A stretch of 64,000 nt of DNA from JAWHTC01 sp032586155 (GTDB lineage Bacteria; Pseudomonadota; Alphaproteobacteria; Rhodobacterales; Rhodobacteraceae). Shown here one piece after another: positions 22,826 through 31,462 of this stretch. The number at the start of each line of letters is the position of its first letter. The stretch's first letter is position 1. A model generated the notes under the pieces. The model saw only the letters and a program-made list of their open reading frames with translations. It was not told the DNA's origin and searched no databases. The position numbers and the translations under genes were made by a program. Location: NCBI RefSeq assembly GCF_032586155.1, contig NZ_JAWHTC010000004.1, forward strand, positions 248,001 to 312,000. Reading direction: 5' to 3'.

Positions 22826-23263
22826 ATGATGAGGACATCCATTCGCGCCATTGGGCTGGCAACGGTGCTTGGCCTTGCGGTTTTGCCGATGGTAGTGCAG
22901 GCCGATGATGAGGCGGTGGCCGAGGCGATCACGGATTACATGGACTTCGCCACCGAGACCGCCGGGATCATCTTGGCTGACCAAATCGACAAGGACGTTT
23001 TCGAAGCGGCGACCTTTTTCGACGTGCGCAGTGCGGTGGAATACAAAAAGGGTCATATCCCCGGGGCGCGCAACATCGAATGGCGCAGCTTGCCGGGCCG
23101 GATCGACGAGATCCCCGAGACCGGGTTGGTCGTGTTTTATTGCAACACCGGGATGCGGTCGGCTCAGGTGACATTTGCGGCGCGATTGATGGGGCGGGAG
23201 AATGTTCTCGTGATGCAAGGTGGCATGGAAGAATGGCAAAAATCGGCGGCGTACAAGCCATGA
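22826..23263 (+). CDS. Periplasmic rhodanese-like protein
   Basis: This 145-residue protein has a standard signal peptide ('TSIRAIGLATVLGLAVLPMVVQA', cut before D-D-E) and a rhodanese domain: 'TFFDVRSAVEYKKGHIPGARNIEW' and the active-site loop C106-N-T-G-M-R-S. The start at 22826 has GGGGA upstream; the longer frame to 22745 is not supported. The stop overlaps the start of the following methyltransferase-like gene (ATGA), so the two proteins are made together. Confidence 0.87.
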   Translation: MMRTSIRAIGLATVLGLAVLPMVVQADDEAVAEAITDYMDFATETAGIILADQIDKDVFEAATFFDVRSAVEYKKGHIPGARNIEWRSLPGRIDEIPETGLVVFYCNTGMRSAQVTFAARLMGRENVLVMQGGMEEWQKSAAYKP

Positions 23264-23724
23264 ACCTGACGCTGAAACAATGGATCGACATTCCGCCGGT
23301 GTGGTTGGCGCTGTGTCTGGGTATTGCGTGGTGGCAGTCGGCGGCCTACCCGATGGGTCTCAGCTTTGGTGGAGCAGTGGCAGATTTTCTTGGTGGGCTG
23401 TTGGTGGGCGGCGGGCTGGTTCTGATGGCGTTGGCCGTCTACGAAATGCGCCGTCAGCGCACGACGATCATCCCGCATCAGAATGCCAGCGCTCTGGTGC
23501 AGTCGGGGATATTCTCGCGTTCGCGCAACCCGATTTACCTGGGCGATGCGATGATCCTGGCTGGTTTGATCCTGTACTGGGACGCGGTGCTTTCCCTGCC
23601 GCTGGTGCCGATCTTTGTCTGGTGGATCGAAAAACACTTCATTTTGTCCGAGGAAGACCGGCTGAGACGCAAGTTTCGGGTCGATTTTGCCCGCTATTGC
23701 CAAAATACACGGCGTTGGGTTTGA
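23260..23724 (+). CDS. Isoprenylcysteine-methyltransferase-like (PEMT/ICMT) membrane protein
   Basis: The 154-residue protein has about four membrane segments and the C-terminal signature of the ICMT/PEMT family: 'LVQSGIFSRSRNPIYLGDAMILAG' and 'EEDRLRRKFRVDFARYCQNTRRWV'. In this fold the RNP-Y and E-E-x-x-L-R elements bind S-adenosylmethionine. The methyl acceptor is unknown; lipids and small thiols are possible. The start codon overlaps the stop of the rhodanese gene, which hints at shared sulfur or thiol chemistry. Confidence 0.83.
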   Translation: MNLTLKQWIDIPPVWLALCLGIAWWQSAAYPMGLSFGGAVADFLGGLLVGGGLVLMALAVYEMRRQRTTIIPHQNASALVQSGIFSRSRNPIYLGDAMILAGLILYWDAVLSLPLVPIFVWWIEKHFILSEEDRLRRKFRVDFARYCQNTRRWV

Positions 23725-23835
23725 CAATTCTCAAGAAGAACCTGCAAGTGGTGTGCGAAATGATGAACAGGTCTGGTTTGCGGCGCCCGGGTGCGACATT
23801 CGTACAATCGAACATGTAAGTCAGATGTGACATAA

Positions 23836-23884
23836 CACGCGGCAACCGCGTGAGAGAATTGGGCCGACCCTCGGGGCCGGCCTT
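23836..23884 (+). promoter_or_regulatory. Two hairpins in the pntA leader
   Basis: CACGCGG-CAA-CCGCGTG (23836-23852) is a perfect seven-base-pair stem with a three-base loop. A second GC-rich fold, GGCCG at 23862 with CGGCC ending at 23882, has one internal mismatch and is followed by TTTG. Both lie in the 201-base gap before pntA. They may be an attenuator or the terminator of the upstream gene. Confidence 0.4.
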
Positions 23885-23925
23885 TGTAACGAGACAAGCG
23901 TAAGCGAGACAAGGGGACCACTGAC

Positions 23926-25497
23926 GTGATAATCGGAACTCCAAAGGAAGTCTTTGAGGGCGAAGCCCGGGTCGCGATGACCCCGGACTCGGCTCTGCAG
24001 CTGCAAAAGCTGGGCTATGAGTGCATGATCGAGACCGGGGCCGGGGCGGCCGCTGGTTTTTCGGACAAGGATTACAAGGACGCGGGCGTGACGGTGAAAA
24101 AGACCGCCAACGCGCTGTGGAAAGATGCCGAGATCATCGCCAAGGTGCGCCAGCCCGAGGAGGCCGAGCTGAAGCGGTTGGCCAAGGGCAAGACCTTGAT
24201 CTCGTTCTTCAACCCCGGTGGCAACGAAGACGGCATGGAAGCCGCCAAAGCCAAGGGCGCCAATGTGATCGCCATGGAAATGGTGCCGCGGATTTCTCGC
24301 GCCCAGAAGATGGATGCGCTGAGCTCGATGGCGAATATCGCCGGGTATCGGGCGGTGATCGAGGCCGGGAACAATTTTGGCCGGTTCTTTACCGGGCAGA
24401 TCACGGCGGCCGGTAAGGTGCCGCCTGCCAAGGTTCTGGTTGTCGGCGCCGGTGTGGCCGGTTTGGCCGCGATTGGCACCTCGACCTCGCTGGGCGCAAT
24501 CACCTACGCCTTCGACGTGCGGCCCGAAGTGGCCGAGCAGGTGGAATCGATGGGCGCCGAGTTCGTCTATCTCGATTTCGAAGAGGAGCAGCAGGACGGC
24601 GCGGCCACGGGCGGGTATGCCGCCGTGTCGAGCCCGGAGTTCCGTGAAGCCCAGCTTGCCAAGTTCCGCGAACTGGCCCCGGAAATGGATATCGTGATCA
24701 CCACCGCGCTGATCCCGAACCGCGAGGCACCGGAGCTGTGGACCGAGGACATGGTCAAGGCGATGAAGCCGGGGTCGGTGATCGTCGACTTGGCTGCCGA
24801 GAAGGGTGGTAACTGTAAACTGACCGTGGCGGACGAGAAAATCGTCACCGACAACGGCGTGACCATCATCGGTTATACCGACTTCCCGTCGCGCATGGCG
24901 ACGCAGTCGTCGATGCTTTACTCGACCAACATCCGTCACATGATGACTGACCTGACCCCGGAAAAAGACGGTCAGATCAATCATGACATGGAAGATGACG
25001 TGATCCGCGGCGCGACAGTGACCTTTGAAGGCGACATCACCTTCCCGCCGCCACCACCGAAAATCCAGGCGATTGCGGTGCAGCCCAAGACCGAGGTCAA
25101 GGAGCTGACCCGGGAAGAGAAACTGGCGGCCGAAGCGGCTGCATTCAAGGCGCAAACCAAGCAACAGGTGACCCTGTTGGGAGTCGGTGCCGTGCTGATC
25201 CTGCTGGCGGGGCTTTATGCACCGGCAAGCTTCATGCAGCACTTCATCGTCTTCGTGCTGGCGGTGTTCGTTGGGTTCCAGGTGATCTGGGGCGTCAGCC
25301 ACAGCCTTCACACGCCGCTGATGGCGGTCACCAACGCGATTTCGTCGATCATTATCCTGGGCGCATTGATGCAGATCGGATCGGGGTCGTTCCTCGTGAT
25401 CCTGCTGGCGGCGCTCAGCGTCTTCATGGCCGGGATCAACATCTTCGGCGGTTTCCTTGTCACCCGGCGCATGCTCGCCATGTTCCAGAAATCGTAA
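23926..25497 (+). CDS. pntA: NAD(P) transhydrogenase subunit alpha
   Basis: This subunit of the proton-translocating transhydrogenase exchanges hydride between NADH and NADP+ at the inner membrane. The 523-residue protein is the fused form: the NAD(H)-binding domain I (about 1-375; 'TPKEVFEGEARVAMTP', nucleotide motif 'VVGAGVAGLAA' at 172-182), a linker, and C-terminal membrane helices (about 418-515). Translation starts at GTG 23926 ('VIIGTPKE'), with AGGGGA upstream. It is followed by pntB after 15 bases. The pair supplies NADPH for biosynthesis and redox defence. Confidence 0.96.
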   Translation: MIIGTPKEVFEGEARVAMTPDSALQLQKLGYECMIETGAGAAAGFSDKDYKDAGVTVKKTANALWKDAEIIAKVRQPEEAELKRLAKGKTLISFFNPGGNEDGMEAAKAKGANVIAMEMVPRISRAQKMDALSSMANIAGYRAVIEAGNNFGRFFTGQITAAGKVPPAKVLVVGAGVAGLAAIGTSTSLGAITYAFDVRPEVAEQVESMGAEFVYLDFEEEQQDGAATGGYAAVSSPEFREAQLAKFRELAPEMDIVITTALIPNREAPELWTEDMVKAMKPGSVIVDLAAEKGGNCKLTVADEKIVTDNGVTIIGYTDFPSRMATQSSMLYSTNIRHMMTDLTPEKDGQINHDMEDDVIRGATVTFEGDITFPPPPPKIQAIAVQPKTEVKELTREEKLAAEAAAFKAQTKQQVTLLGVGAVLILLAGLYAPASFMQHFIVFVLAVFVGFQVIWGVSHSLHTPLMAVTNAISSIIILGALMQIGSGSFLVILLAALSVFMAGINIFGGFLVTRRMLAMFQKS

Positions 25498-25512
25498 AGG
25501 GAGGCCGGGGAT

Positions 25513-26955
25513 ATGGAATTCGGATTTACGACCGCAGCCTACGTGGTTGCAGCAGTTCTTTTCATCCTGTCGCTGGGTGGTCTTAGCGGTCAGGAAAGCG
25601 CAAAACGCGCTGTCTGGTATGGTATTGTCGGTATGGGGCTGGCCGTGGCGGCCACGCTGATCGGGCCCGGGTCCGGCATGTGGCTCTTGTCGATCCTTCT
25701 GATCGCAGGCGGCGGTGCGATCGGCACCTATGTGGCGCAGCGCGTCCAGATGACCGAGATGCCGCAGCTTGTGGCGGCGATGCACAGCCTTGTCGGTCTG
25801 GCGGCGGTCTTCGTCGGCTTCAACGCCCATTTCGAGATCGGTAACGCGGCGGCTGCCGTGGCCGCCGGTGGCGATGCGGTCAAGGAACTGGGTAGTTTCG
25901 GCGCGCTCATTGCCAAGAAGACGGCGGCAGAGATCAACATCCTGAAGATCGAGCTGAGCCTCGGCGTCTGGATTGGTGCGGTGACCTTTACCGGGTCGGT
26001 GGTTGCTTATGGCAAGCTGGCGGGCAAATTGACCTCGGCGGCGGAAAAGCTGCCGGGTGGGCATATGCTGAACGCTTCAGCCGCGATCATTTCGTTCGTT
26101 TGCTTGATCTGGTATTTCAACACTGGTGGCATGATGCCGCTGATCATCATGACGCTGGCGGCGCTGTTCATCGGCTATCACCTGATCATGGGCATCGGCG
26201 GGGCCGACATGCCAGTGGTTGTCTCGATGCTGAACAGCTACTCGGGTTGGGCCGCGGCGGCGATCGGTTTCTCGCTTGGCAACGACCTCTTGATCGTGGT
26301 CGGGGCATTGGTCGGCTCGTCCGGTGCGATCCTGTCCTACATCATGTGCAAGGCAATGAACCGTTCGTTCATTTCGGTGATCCTTGGTGGGTTTGGCGGC
26401 ACGTCCGGTCCGGCGATGGAAGTGGAAGGCGAACAGGTTGCCATTGATGCCGAAGGTGTCGCAGCGGCGCTGGATGATGCCTCGTCGGTCATTATCATTC
26501 CAGGTTACGGCATGGCCGTGGCCCAGGCGCAGAACGCGGTCAGCGAGCTCACGCGCAAGCTGCGTGACCAGGGCAAGGAGGTGCGCTTTGCCATCCACCC
26601 GGTTGCGGGTCGTCTGCCCGGGCACATGAACGTGCTCCTGGCCGAAGCCAAGGTGCCCTATGACATCGTGATGGAGATGGACGAGATCAACGAGGACTTC
26701 CCGGAAACGGATGTGGCCATCGTGATCGGGTCCAACGACATCGTGAACCCGGCGGCACAGGAAGATCCGAACAGCCCGATCGCGGGGATGCCGGTTCTGG
26801 AATGCTGGAAGGCCAAGCAGGTGTTCGTGTCCAAACGCGGCCAGGGCACCGGCTATTCGGGCATCGAGAACCCGCTGTTCTATAAAGAGAACACGCGCAT
26901 GTTCTTTGGCGATGCACGCGAGAGTCTGGACAAGCTGCTGGGCCTGGTCAGCTAA
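25513..26955 (+). CDS. pntB: NAD(P) transhydrogenase subunit beta
   Basis: The 480-residue protein has about eight or nine membrane helices (1-260) and the NADP(H)-binding domain III at the C-terminus ('SVIIIPGYGMAVAQAQNAVSEL', 'FAIHPVAGRLPGHMNVLLAEA', 'VIGSNDIVNPAAQEDPNSPIAGMPVLE', 'SKRGQGTGYSGIENPLFY'). It forms the membrane channel with PntA. GGGAGG upstream of the ATG gives a good start. A strong terminator follows at 26979. Confidence 0.97.
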   Translation: MEFGFTTAAYVVAAVLFILSLGGLSGQESAKRAVWYGIVGMGLAVAATLIGPGSGMWLLSILLIAGGGAIGTYVAQRVQMTEMPQLVAAMHSLVGLAAVFVGFNAHFEIGNAAAAVAAGGDAVKELGSFGALIAKKTAAEINILKIELSLGVWIGAVTFTGSVVAYGKLAGKLTSAAEKLPGGHMLNASAAIISFVCLIWYFNTGGMMPLIIMTLAALFIGYHLIMGIGGADMPVVVSMLNSYSGWAAAAIGFSLGNDLLIVVGALVGSSGAILSYIMCKAMNRSFISVILGGFGGTSGPAMEVEGEQVAIDAEGVAAALDDASSVIIIPGYGMAVAQAQNAVSELTRKLRDQGKEVRFAIHPVAGRLPGHMNVLLAEAKVPYDIVMEMDEINEDFPETDVAIVIGSNDIVNPAAQEDPNSPIAGMPVLECWKAKQVFVSKRGQGTGYSGIENPLFYKENTRMFFGDARESLDKLLGLVS

Positions 26956-26978
26956 GCTTGAGTGATCTCGAGAGTTGG

Positions 26979-27010
26979 AAAGGCGTCCTTTGCGGGCGCC
27001 TTTTCTTTTT
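26979..27010 (+). terminator. Intrinsic terminator of pntAB
   Basis: AAAGGCGTCC pairs with GGGCGCCTTT (ten pairs, one G-T) around TTTGC, followed by a TTTTCTTTTT-type run (27001-27010). Confidence 0.88.
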
Positions 27011-27018
27011 GTGAGGCT

Positions 27019-27067
27019 GCCCCCTCGGCGGAACGCCCACCCACCCACCCCGTTCCGCCGAGGGGGC
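27019..27067. repeat. 17-bp-arm hairpin with a G-quadruplex-forming loop
   Basis: GCCCCCTCGGCGGAACG (27019-27035) and CGTTCCGCCGAGGGGGC (27051-27067) are perfect inverted copies. The 15-base loop is CCC-A-CCC-A-CCC-A-CCC; on the minus strand this is GGGTGGGTGGGTGGG, a textbook single-T-loop G-quadruplex sequence. It sits just after the pntB terminator. Confidence 0.8.
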
Positions 27068-27110
27068 GGCGATCGATATGAGCGGGCAACTCGCGTGGCA
27101 GGTGTTGGAT

Positions 27111-27145
27111 GCCTCCGGCGGGGATATTTGGGGCAAAAGGAAGAG
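27111..27145 (+). repeat. Copy of the dispersed intergenic repeat (GCCTCCGGCGGGG-ATATTT form)
   Basis: GCCTCCGGCGGGGATATTT followed by GGGGCAAAAGGAAGAG is 34/35 identical to the copy at 43767-43801. It lies upstream of the enoyl-CoA hydratase gene. Confidence 0.65.
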
Positions 27146-27229
27146 CATGGGTAGGCTGCCGCGACGTTGTCTTTGACTTGGGGCGCGGGGTGGGTATGGC
27201 TGACGGGGCATTGCAGGAGGACGCGCCAG

Positions 27230-27988
27230 ATGAGCCATCATATCGAGATTGCCCGCGAAGCCCGGGTTGTCACAATTACCATCAACCGGCAGGACAAGAA
27301 GAACGCCCTGACGCAGGAGATGTACGGCGTCTTGGCGGATACGCTTGTTGCTTATGGCGAGAATAATGACGAACGTGCGCTGGTGATCACCGGGGCAGGC
27401 GAGATGTTCACCGCCGGCAATGATCTGGGCGACTTCGCCAAGGGCGATCGCGAGAAAGAGGTGCCTCCGGTGTGGCGCTTCCTGAACGCCATCCGGGATT
27501 GTCCCAAGCCGGTAATTGCCGCGGTCAACGGCCCGGCCATCGGCGTGGGGTTGACCATGCTTTTGCATTGCGACCTGGTCTATGCCGGGCGGGCGGCGAC
27601 CTTTGCCGCGCCATTCGTCAAACTGGGCGTGGTGCCCGAGGCGGGCTCATCGGTGCTCTTGCCTGCGGCGGTGGGTATGGCGATGGCCAACGATATTCTG
27701 CTGGCAGGACGGGTGTTGAACGCTGACGAGGCGCTGAAGGTCGGATTGATCTCGCGCGTCTTTGACGCCGACGTGTTGATCGATGAAGTGGGCAAGATTG
27801 CCATGGCGATGTCGATGGCCGCGCCGACCTCGATGAAGCTGTCCAAGGGGTTGATCCGTGACGGGCGCGAAGCGCTGGCCGAGCATATGGCGGTAGAGGC
27901 GAAGCTGTTCGCGTCCCAGTTGCAGGGGCCGGAGTTTGCCGAGAGCGTGGCGGCGATGGCAGAAAAACGGTTGCCGGATTACGGATGA
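27230..27988 (+). CDS. Enoyl-CoA hydratase/isomerase family protein
   Basis: The 252-residue crotonase-fold protein should hydrate or isomerise an enoyl-CoA. Family blocks: 'VVTITINRQDKKNALTQEMY' (12-31), oxyanion-hole regions 'GEMFTAGNDLGDF' and 'AAVNGPAIGVGLTMLLHCDLVYAG', and 'PFVKLGVVPEAGSSVLLP' with the acidic residue used as catalytic Glu. The start at 27230 has GGAGG upstream. A PaaI-type thioesterase gene follows 21 bases later, suggesting a shared acyl-CoA task. Substrate cannot be deduced; it is distinct from the liuC homologue at 61121. Confidence 0.9.
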   Translation: MSHHIEIAREARVVTITINRQDKKNALTQEMYGVLADTLVAYGENNDERALVITGAGEMFTAGNDLGDFAKGDREKEVPPVWRFLNAIRDCPKPVIAAVNGPAIGVGLTMLLHCDLVYAGRAATFAAPFVKLGVVPEAGSSVLLPAAVGMAMANDILLAGRVLNADEALKVGLISRVFDADVLIDEVGKIAMAMSMAAPTSMKLSKGLIRDGREALAEHMAVEAKLFASQLQGPEFAESVAAMAEKRLPDYG

Positions 27989-28009
27989 TCAACGCCGGGA
28001 GAGTTCGCA

Positions 28010-28414
28010 ATGACACCTTTGGAATTTGGTCAGAAAATCCTGGCCGAGCAACCGTTCAGTGTTCTGTTGGGGGCTGAGCTGACTGAACTGGAGATCGGTC
28101 GTGCCGAGTTGCGGCTGCTGCTAAAAGACAAGCATAAACAGCAGCATGGCTTTGCCCATGGCGGTGCGGTGGCCTACCTGGCCGACAACGCACTGACCTA
28201 TGCAGGGGGTAGCGTACTGAGCAACCCGATCACGCTGGAGATGAAGATCAACTATATCCGGCCAGGGATCGGTACGGCGTTGATTGCGCGCGCCGAGGCG
28301 GTATCGTCCGGTAAGCGCCAGGCGGTTTGCGAATGCAAGGCCTATGCGTTGCAGGAAGATGGCGAAGAAAAGCTCTGCGCTGCCGCACTGGGCACGATCA
28401 TGGCGCGGGATTGA
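28010..28414 (+). CDS. PaaI-family hotdog thioesterase
   Basis: The 134-residue single-hotdog-domain protein probably hydrolyses an acyl-CoA or aryl-CoA thioester. The family core 'DKHKQQHGFAHGGAVAYLADNALTYAGGSVL' (about 43-75) carries the H-G-G active-site turn, followed by 'EMKINYIRPGIGTALIARAEAVSSGKRQAVCECKAYA'. It lies directly downstream of the enoyl-CoA hydratase and may release a product or rescue CoA from a stalled intermediate. Confidence 0.9.
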   Translation: MTPLEFGQKILAEQPFSVLLGAELTELEIGRAELRLLLKDKHKQQHGFAHGGAVAYLADNALTYAGGSVLSNPITLEMKINYIRPGIGTALIARAEAVSSGKRQAVCECKAYALQEDGEEKLCAAALGTIMARD

Positions 28415-28514
28415 GGCTGGGGGCTGACCCCTGCGCGCTTTTGGCAATTGCGGAAACGCCGTGTGCGGGAGTATTTCTGGCGAGGTGAAGCCGGGGCAGG
28501 ACAAGGCAGGACCA

Positions 28515-29783
28515 ATGGAAGATCATCCGCTGAGATACGAGCTTGCCAATGAAATGCATGCGCGCCCCTTCATGGCGGTGGATGTGCCGTCGACGGTGGT
28601 TTTCCTGGCGCTGAAACGGCCAGGCAATGCGGCGGGCCGAGATCGCGATGCGGATATGGCGCATCTTTGTGCACTGCTCGATCGGCACGGGGCTCCGCAC
28701 CCCAAGCCCGGTGCCACGCATTTCGTGGGGCAGATCGGGCGGCATTGGCTGAAATGGGAGAGCCACACCGAGGTGGTGACCTATACCGCCTTTCATGAGG
28801 GGCTGTCGACGCGGGCGTTCGACCCGGTGGACTTCGAGGTGTTTCCCGAAGATTGGTTGGCCGAAGCACCGGGGATGCGGCTGAGTTCGGCGCTGATCCG
28901 GGTGGACCGGATGGGCGACGATGCCGAGATGTCGGCGCGGTTGGCTGAGTGGTTTGTGCCGGAATGCCTGGCGGCCAGCAGGGTGTTGGATGACGCGGCG
29001 GTGATGGCAGGAGATTTCCGGATTGATCCTGCCGGACATGCGCGGTTCGCGGTGTTCGTGCGTGAAGGGGTTGGCCAGCGCAGGGTTGGTCGGATCGTGC
29101 AGCGGCTTTGCGAGATCGAGACCTACAAGGCCCTTTCCTTGCTGGGATTCGCGCGGGCGCGCCAGTTGTCACCCGAACTGGCCCGCGTTGGCGCAAGTCT
29201 GACCTGGCTGGTGGATGAGATGGGCGAGCAGGGTCAGGACGCCGATGCGACGCTGCGCGAGCTTCTGGGCATATCGGGTGAGCTTGAAAAAGTGTCAGCC
29301 CAGACTTCGTTCCGCTTCAGTGCGACGGGAGCCTATGAGCAACTGGTGCATGAACGGGTCGAGGTGATGCGCGAGGATCGGTTCGAGGGGCGCCAGACAT
29401 TTGCCGAATTCATGCTGCGGCGGTTCGATCCTGCGATGCGGACGGTGAAGGCGACTGAAGCGCGGCTGACGGCGATGCTGGCACGTGCCGAGCGGGCCGG
29501 GGAGTTGTTGCGCACGCGGGTGGATGTGGAACGTTCAGCGCAGAACCAGGCGTTGTTGGAAAGCATGGATCGGCGGGCGGATTTGCAATTGCGGTTGCAG
29601 CGCACGGTCGAAGGGCTGTCAGTGGTCGCGATCTCGTACTACGCGATCAACCTTGTGAGTTATGGGCTTTATCCGTTGGCCAAGTTGGCGGGGATCGAAA
29701 AGACCATGCTGACAGCGATGGCAACCCCGGTGGTGGTGCTGATCGTGTGGTGGGTGGTGCGGCGGATACGCAAGGCGCATTGA
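28515..29783 (+). CDS. DUF3422 family membrane-anchored protein
   Basis: The 422-residue protein matches the DUF3422 family: 'HPLRYELANEMHARPFMAVDVPSTVVFLAL' at the start, then a large soluble part with long helices and two membrane segments at the C-terminus (about 365-385 and 395-413, 'LSVVAISYYAINLVSYGLYPLAKL' and 'MLTAMATPVVVLIVWWVV'). The gene occurs in many Proteobacteria; the function is not known. I use ATG 28515 over the earlier start at 28461 because the family begins at 'EDHPLRYE'. A weak copy of the intergenic repeat (28466-28490) lies just before it. Confidence 0.85.
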   Translation: MEDHPLRYELANEMHARPFMAVDVPSTVVFLALKRPGNAAGRDRDADMAHLCALLDRHGAPHPKPGATHFVGQIGRHWLKWESHTEVVTYTAFHEGLSTRAFDPVDFEVFPEDWLAEAPGMRLSSALIRVDRMGDDAEMSARLAEWFVPECLAASRVLDDAAVMAGDFRIDPAGHARFAVFVREGVGQRRVGRIVQRLCEIETYKALSLLGFARARQLSPELARVGASLTWLVDEMGEQGQDADATLRELLGISGELEKVSAQTSFRFSATGAYEQLVHERVEVMREDRFEGRQTFAEFMLRRFDPAMRTVKATEARLTAMLARAERAGELLRTRVDVERSAQNQALLESMDRRADLQLRLQRTVEGLSVVAISYYAINLVSYGLYPLAKLAGIEKTMLTAMATPVVVLIVWWVVRRIRKAH

Positions 29784-29833
29784 TTAACTGAAGGGTGAAC
29801 CCGCGCGGGGCGGGGAACCACCCACCCGACGTA

Positions 29834-31441
29834 TCAACCCGAAGTGTCCTCGAGGACCATCTCAGCGCCTTTTTCTCCGATCATCAGGGCGGCGGCGTTG
29901 AGGTTGCCGGAGACCATCGTCGGCATGATTGAACAGTCGATGACTCGTAGACCGTCGACCCCGTTTACACGTAATCGTTCATCGACAACTGCGCCATCGT
30001 CGACGCCCATGCGGCAGGTCGAAGAGGGGTGGTAGACCGTCGAGGCGGTGGCGCGGATATAGGCAAGCAACTCGTCATCGGATTGCACCGATGGTCCCGG
30101 TTCGATCTCGCGTTTTCGATGCCCGGCCATGGCGGGGCTGTCCATGAACGCACGCAACTGCCTTAGCCCGTCGATGTTGGTGCGCCGGTCGGTTTCGGTG
30201 GCGAGGTAGTTGCACCAGATGTCTGGCGCCTGATACGGGTCGGGCGAGCGGATATGGACGTGGCCCTGGCTTTCGGGGCGGAGCTGGTAAAAGGATGCGG
30301 TGAAGCCCGAGAACTCGTGCAAGCGGTCGCCCATCCGGTCGGTGGAGAAGATGATGAACAGGCTCTGGATATCCGGGGTGAGCAGTTCTGGGCGGGTTTT
30401 GAAAAAGGCTCCGGCGTATCCGGCACTGACCGTCAGGGGACCTTTGCGGCGGAAGACATAATCCAAGCCGATGCCGAAACGCCGCAAGAGGTTGTGGTAC
30501 TGGTCGTTTAGGGTGTCGCGGCTAGCGCTTTCATGGACTGTGCGGACCTGAAGGTGGTCCTGGAGGTTCTCGCCGACCTGGCGCGAAGCATGGCGAGTTT
30601 CGATGCCATGTTTCGCCAGCAGATCAGGATTACCGATTCCGGACAATTCAAGGAGTTGCGGCGAGTTGATGGACCCGGCCGCGAGCAGGACCTCGCGGGT
30701 TGCGCCGACTCTATAGCGTTGACCGTTCGCCACGTATTCCACGCCTGTGGCGCGTTTGCCGTCAAACAGGATGCGGGTGGTGAGAGCGTGGGTCTGAATC
30801 GAAAGGTTGGGGCGTTTGCGGGCCGGTTTGAGATAGGACTTTGCGGCGCTCCAGCGCAGGCCGTTTTCGTGGGTGGCTTGGTAATAGCCGGTGCCGTCCT
30901 GGGTTACGCCGTTGAAATCGGGGTTGTCGGGCAGGCCGGATTCGCGGCAGGCGGCGATATAGGCACCACAGAGCGGATGCGGAGCGGTGACGTTCGAGAC
31001 GGGTTGCGGGCCATCGCCGCCGCGCCATCTGTTGCCGCCGTTCTCGTTGGTTTCGGAGCGTTTGAAATAAGGCAGCACGCCGTCGAAGCCCCAGTCAGTC
31101 AGGCCTGCCCGCGCCCAACCGTCAAAATCCTGTTGCTGGCCGCGTACGTAAAGCAGTCCGTTGACCGAGGAGCTGCCGCCCAGCACCTTGCCGCGGGGGT
31201 GATAGATGGTGCGGTTGTTGAGGTTGGCCTCGGGGACACCTTCGTAGCACCAGTTCACTTTCGGATCGCGGAAGAGCTTGCCATAGCCAAGCGGGATGTG
31301 GATCCACGGGTTGCGGTCTTTGCCGCCTGCTTCCAGTAGAAGTACCTTGTAACGGCCGTTTTCAGTGAGGCGGTTGGCCAACACGCAGCCCGCCGAACCG
31401 GCGCCGACGATGATGAAATCGAAAGCTGCCGTATCGGTCAA
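29834..31441 (-). CDS. GMC-family FAD oxidoreductase (choline-dehydrogenase-like)
   Basis: The 535-residue flavoprotein oxidises an alcohol. Landmarks are the FAD motif 'DFIIVGAGSAGCVLANRLTE' (8-27), GMC signature 1 'HPRGKVLGGSSSVNGLLYVRG' (about 80-100), signature 2 'AAGSINSPQLLELSGIG', and the active-site region 'STVYHPSSTCRMG' with the catalytic His, followed by 'VIDCSIMPTMVSGNLNAAALMIGEKGAEMVLED'. The substrate is unknown; choline is only one option. It is the last gene on the minus strand after the ABC permeases, 21 bases from DppC, so it may act on an imported compound. Confidence 0.9.
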   Translation of the reverse strand: MTDTAAFDFIIVGAGSAGCVLANRLTENGRYKVLLLEAGGKDRNPWIHIPLGYGKLFRDPKVNWCYEGVPEANLNNRTIYHPRGKVLGGSSSVNGLLYVRGQQQDFDGWARAGLTDWGFDGVLPYFKRSETNENGGNRWRGGDGPQPVSNVTAPHPLCGAYIAACRESGLPDNPDFNGVTQDGTGYYQATHENGLRWSAAKSYLKPARKRPNLSIQTHALTTRILFDGKRATGVEYVANGQRYRVGATREVLLAAGSINSPQLLELSGIGNPDLLAKHGIETRHASRQVGENLQDHLQVRTVHESASRDTLNDQYHNLLRRFGIGLDYVFRRKGPLTVSAGYAGAFFKTRPELLTPDIQSLFIIFSTDRMGDRLHEFSGFTASFYQLRPESQGHVHIRSPDPYQAPDIWCNYLATETDRRTNIDGLRQLRAFMDSPAMAGHRKREIEPGPSVQSDDELLAYIRATASTVYHPSSTCRMGVDDGAVVDERLRVNGVDGLRVIDCSIMPTMVSGNLNAAALMIGEKGAEMVLEDTSG

Positions 31442-31462
31442 ACCGGGTCTCCTAAGCTGGGA

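Noticed and set aside
23821..26064. 747-residue open frame on the minus strand opposite pntA and pntB
   Set aside because: Antisense to both transhydrogenase genes; His/Arg/Gln/Asp-rich with no motif.
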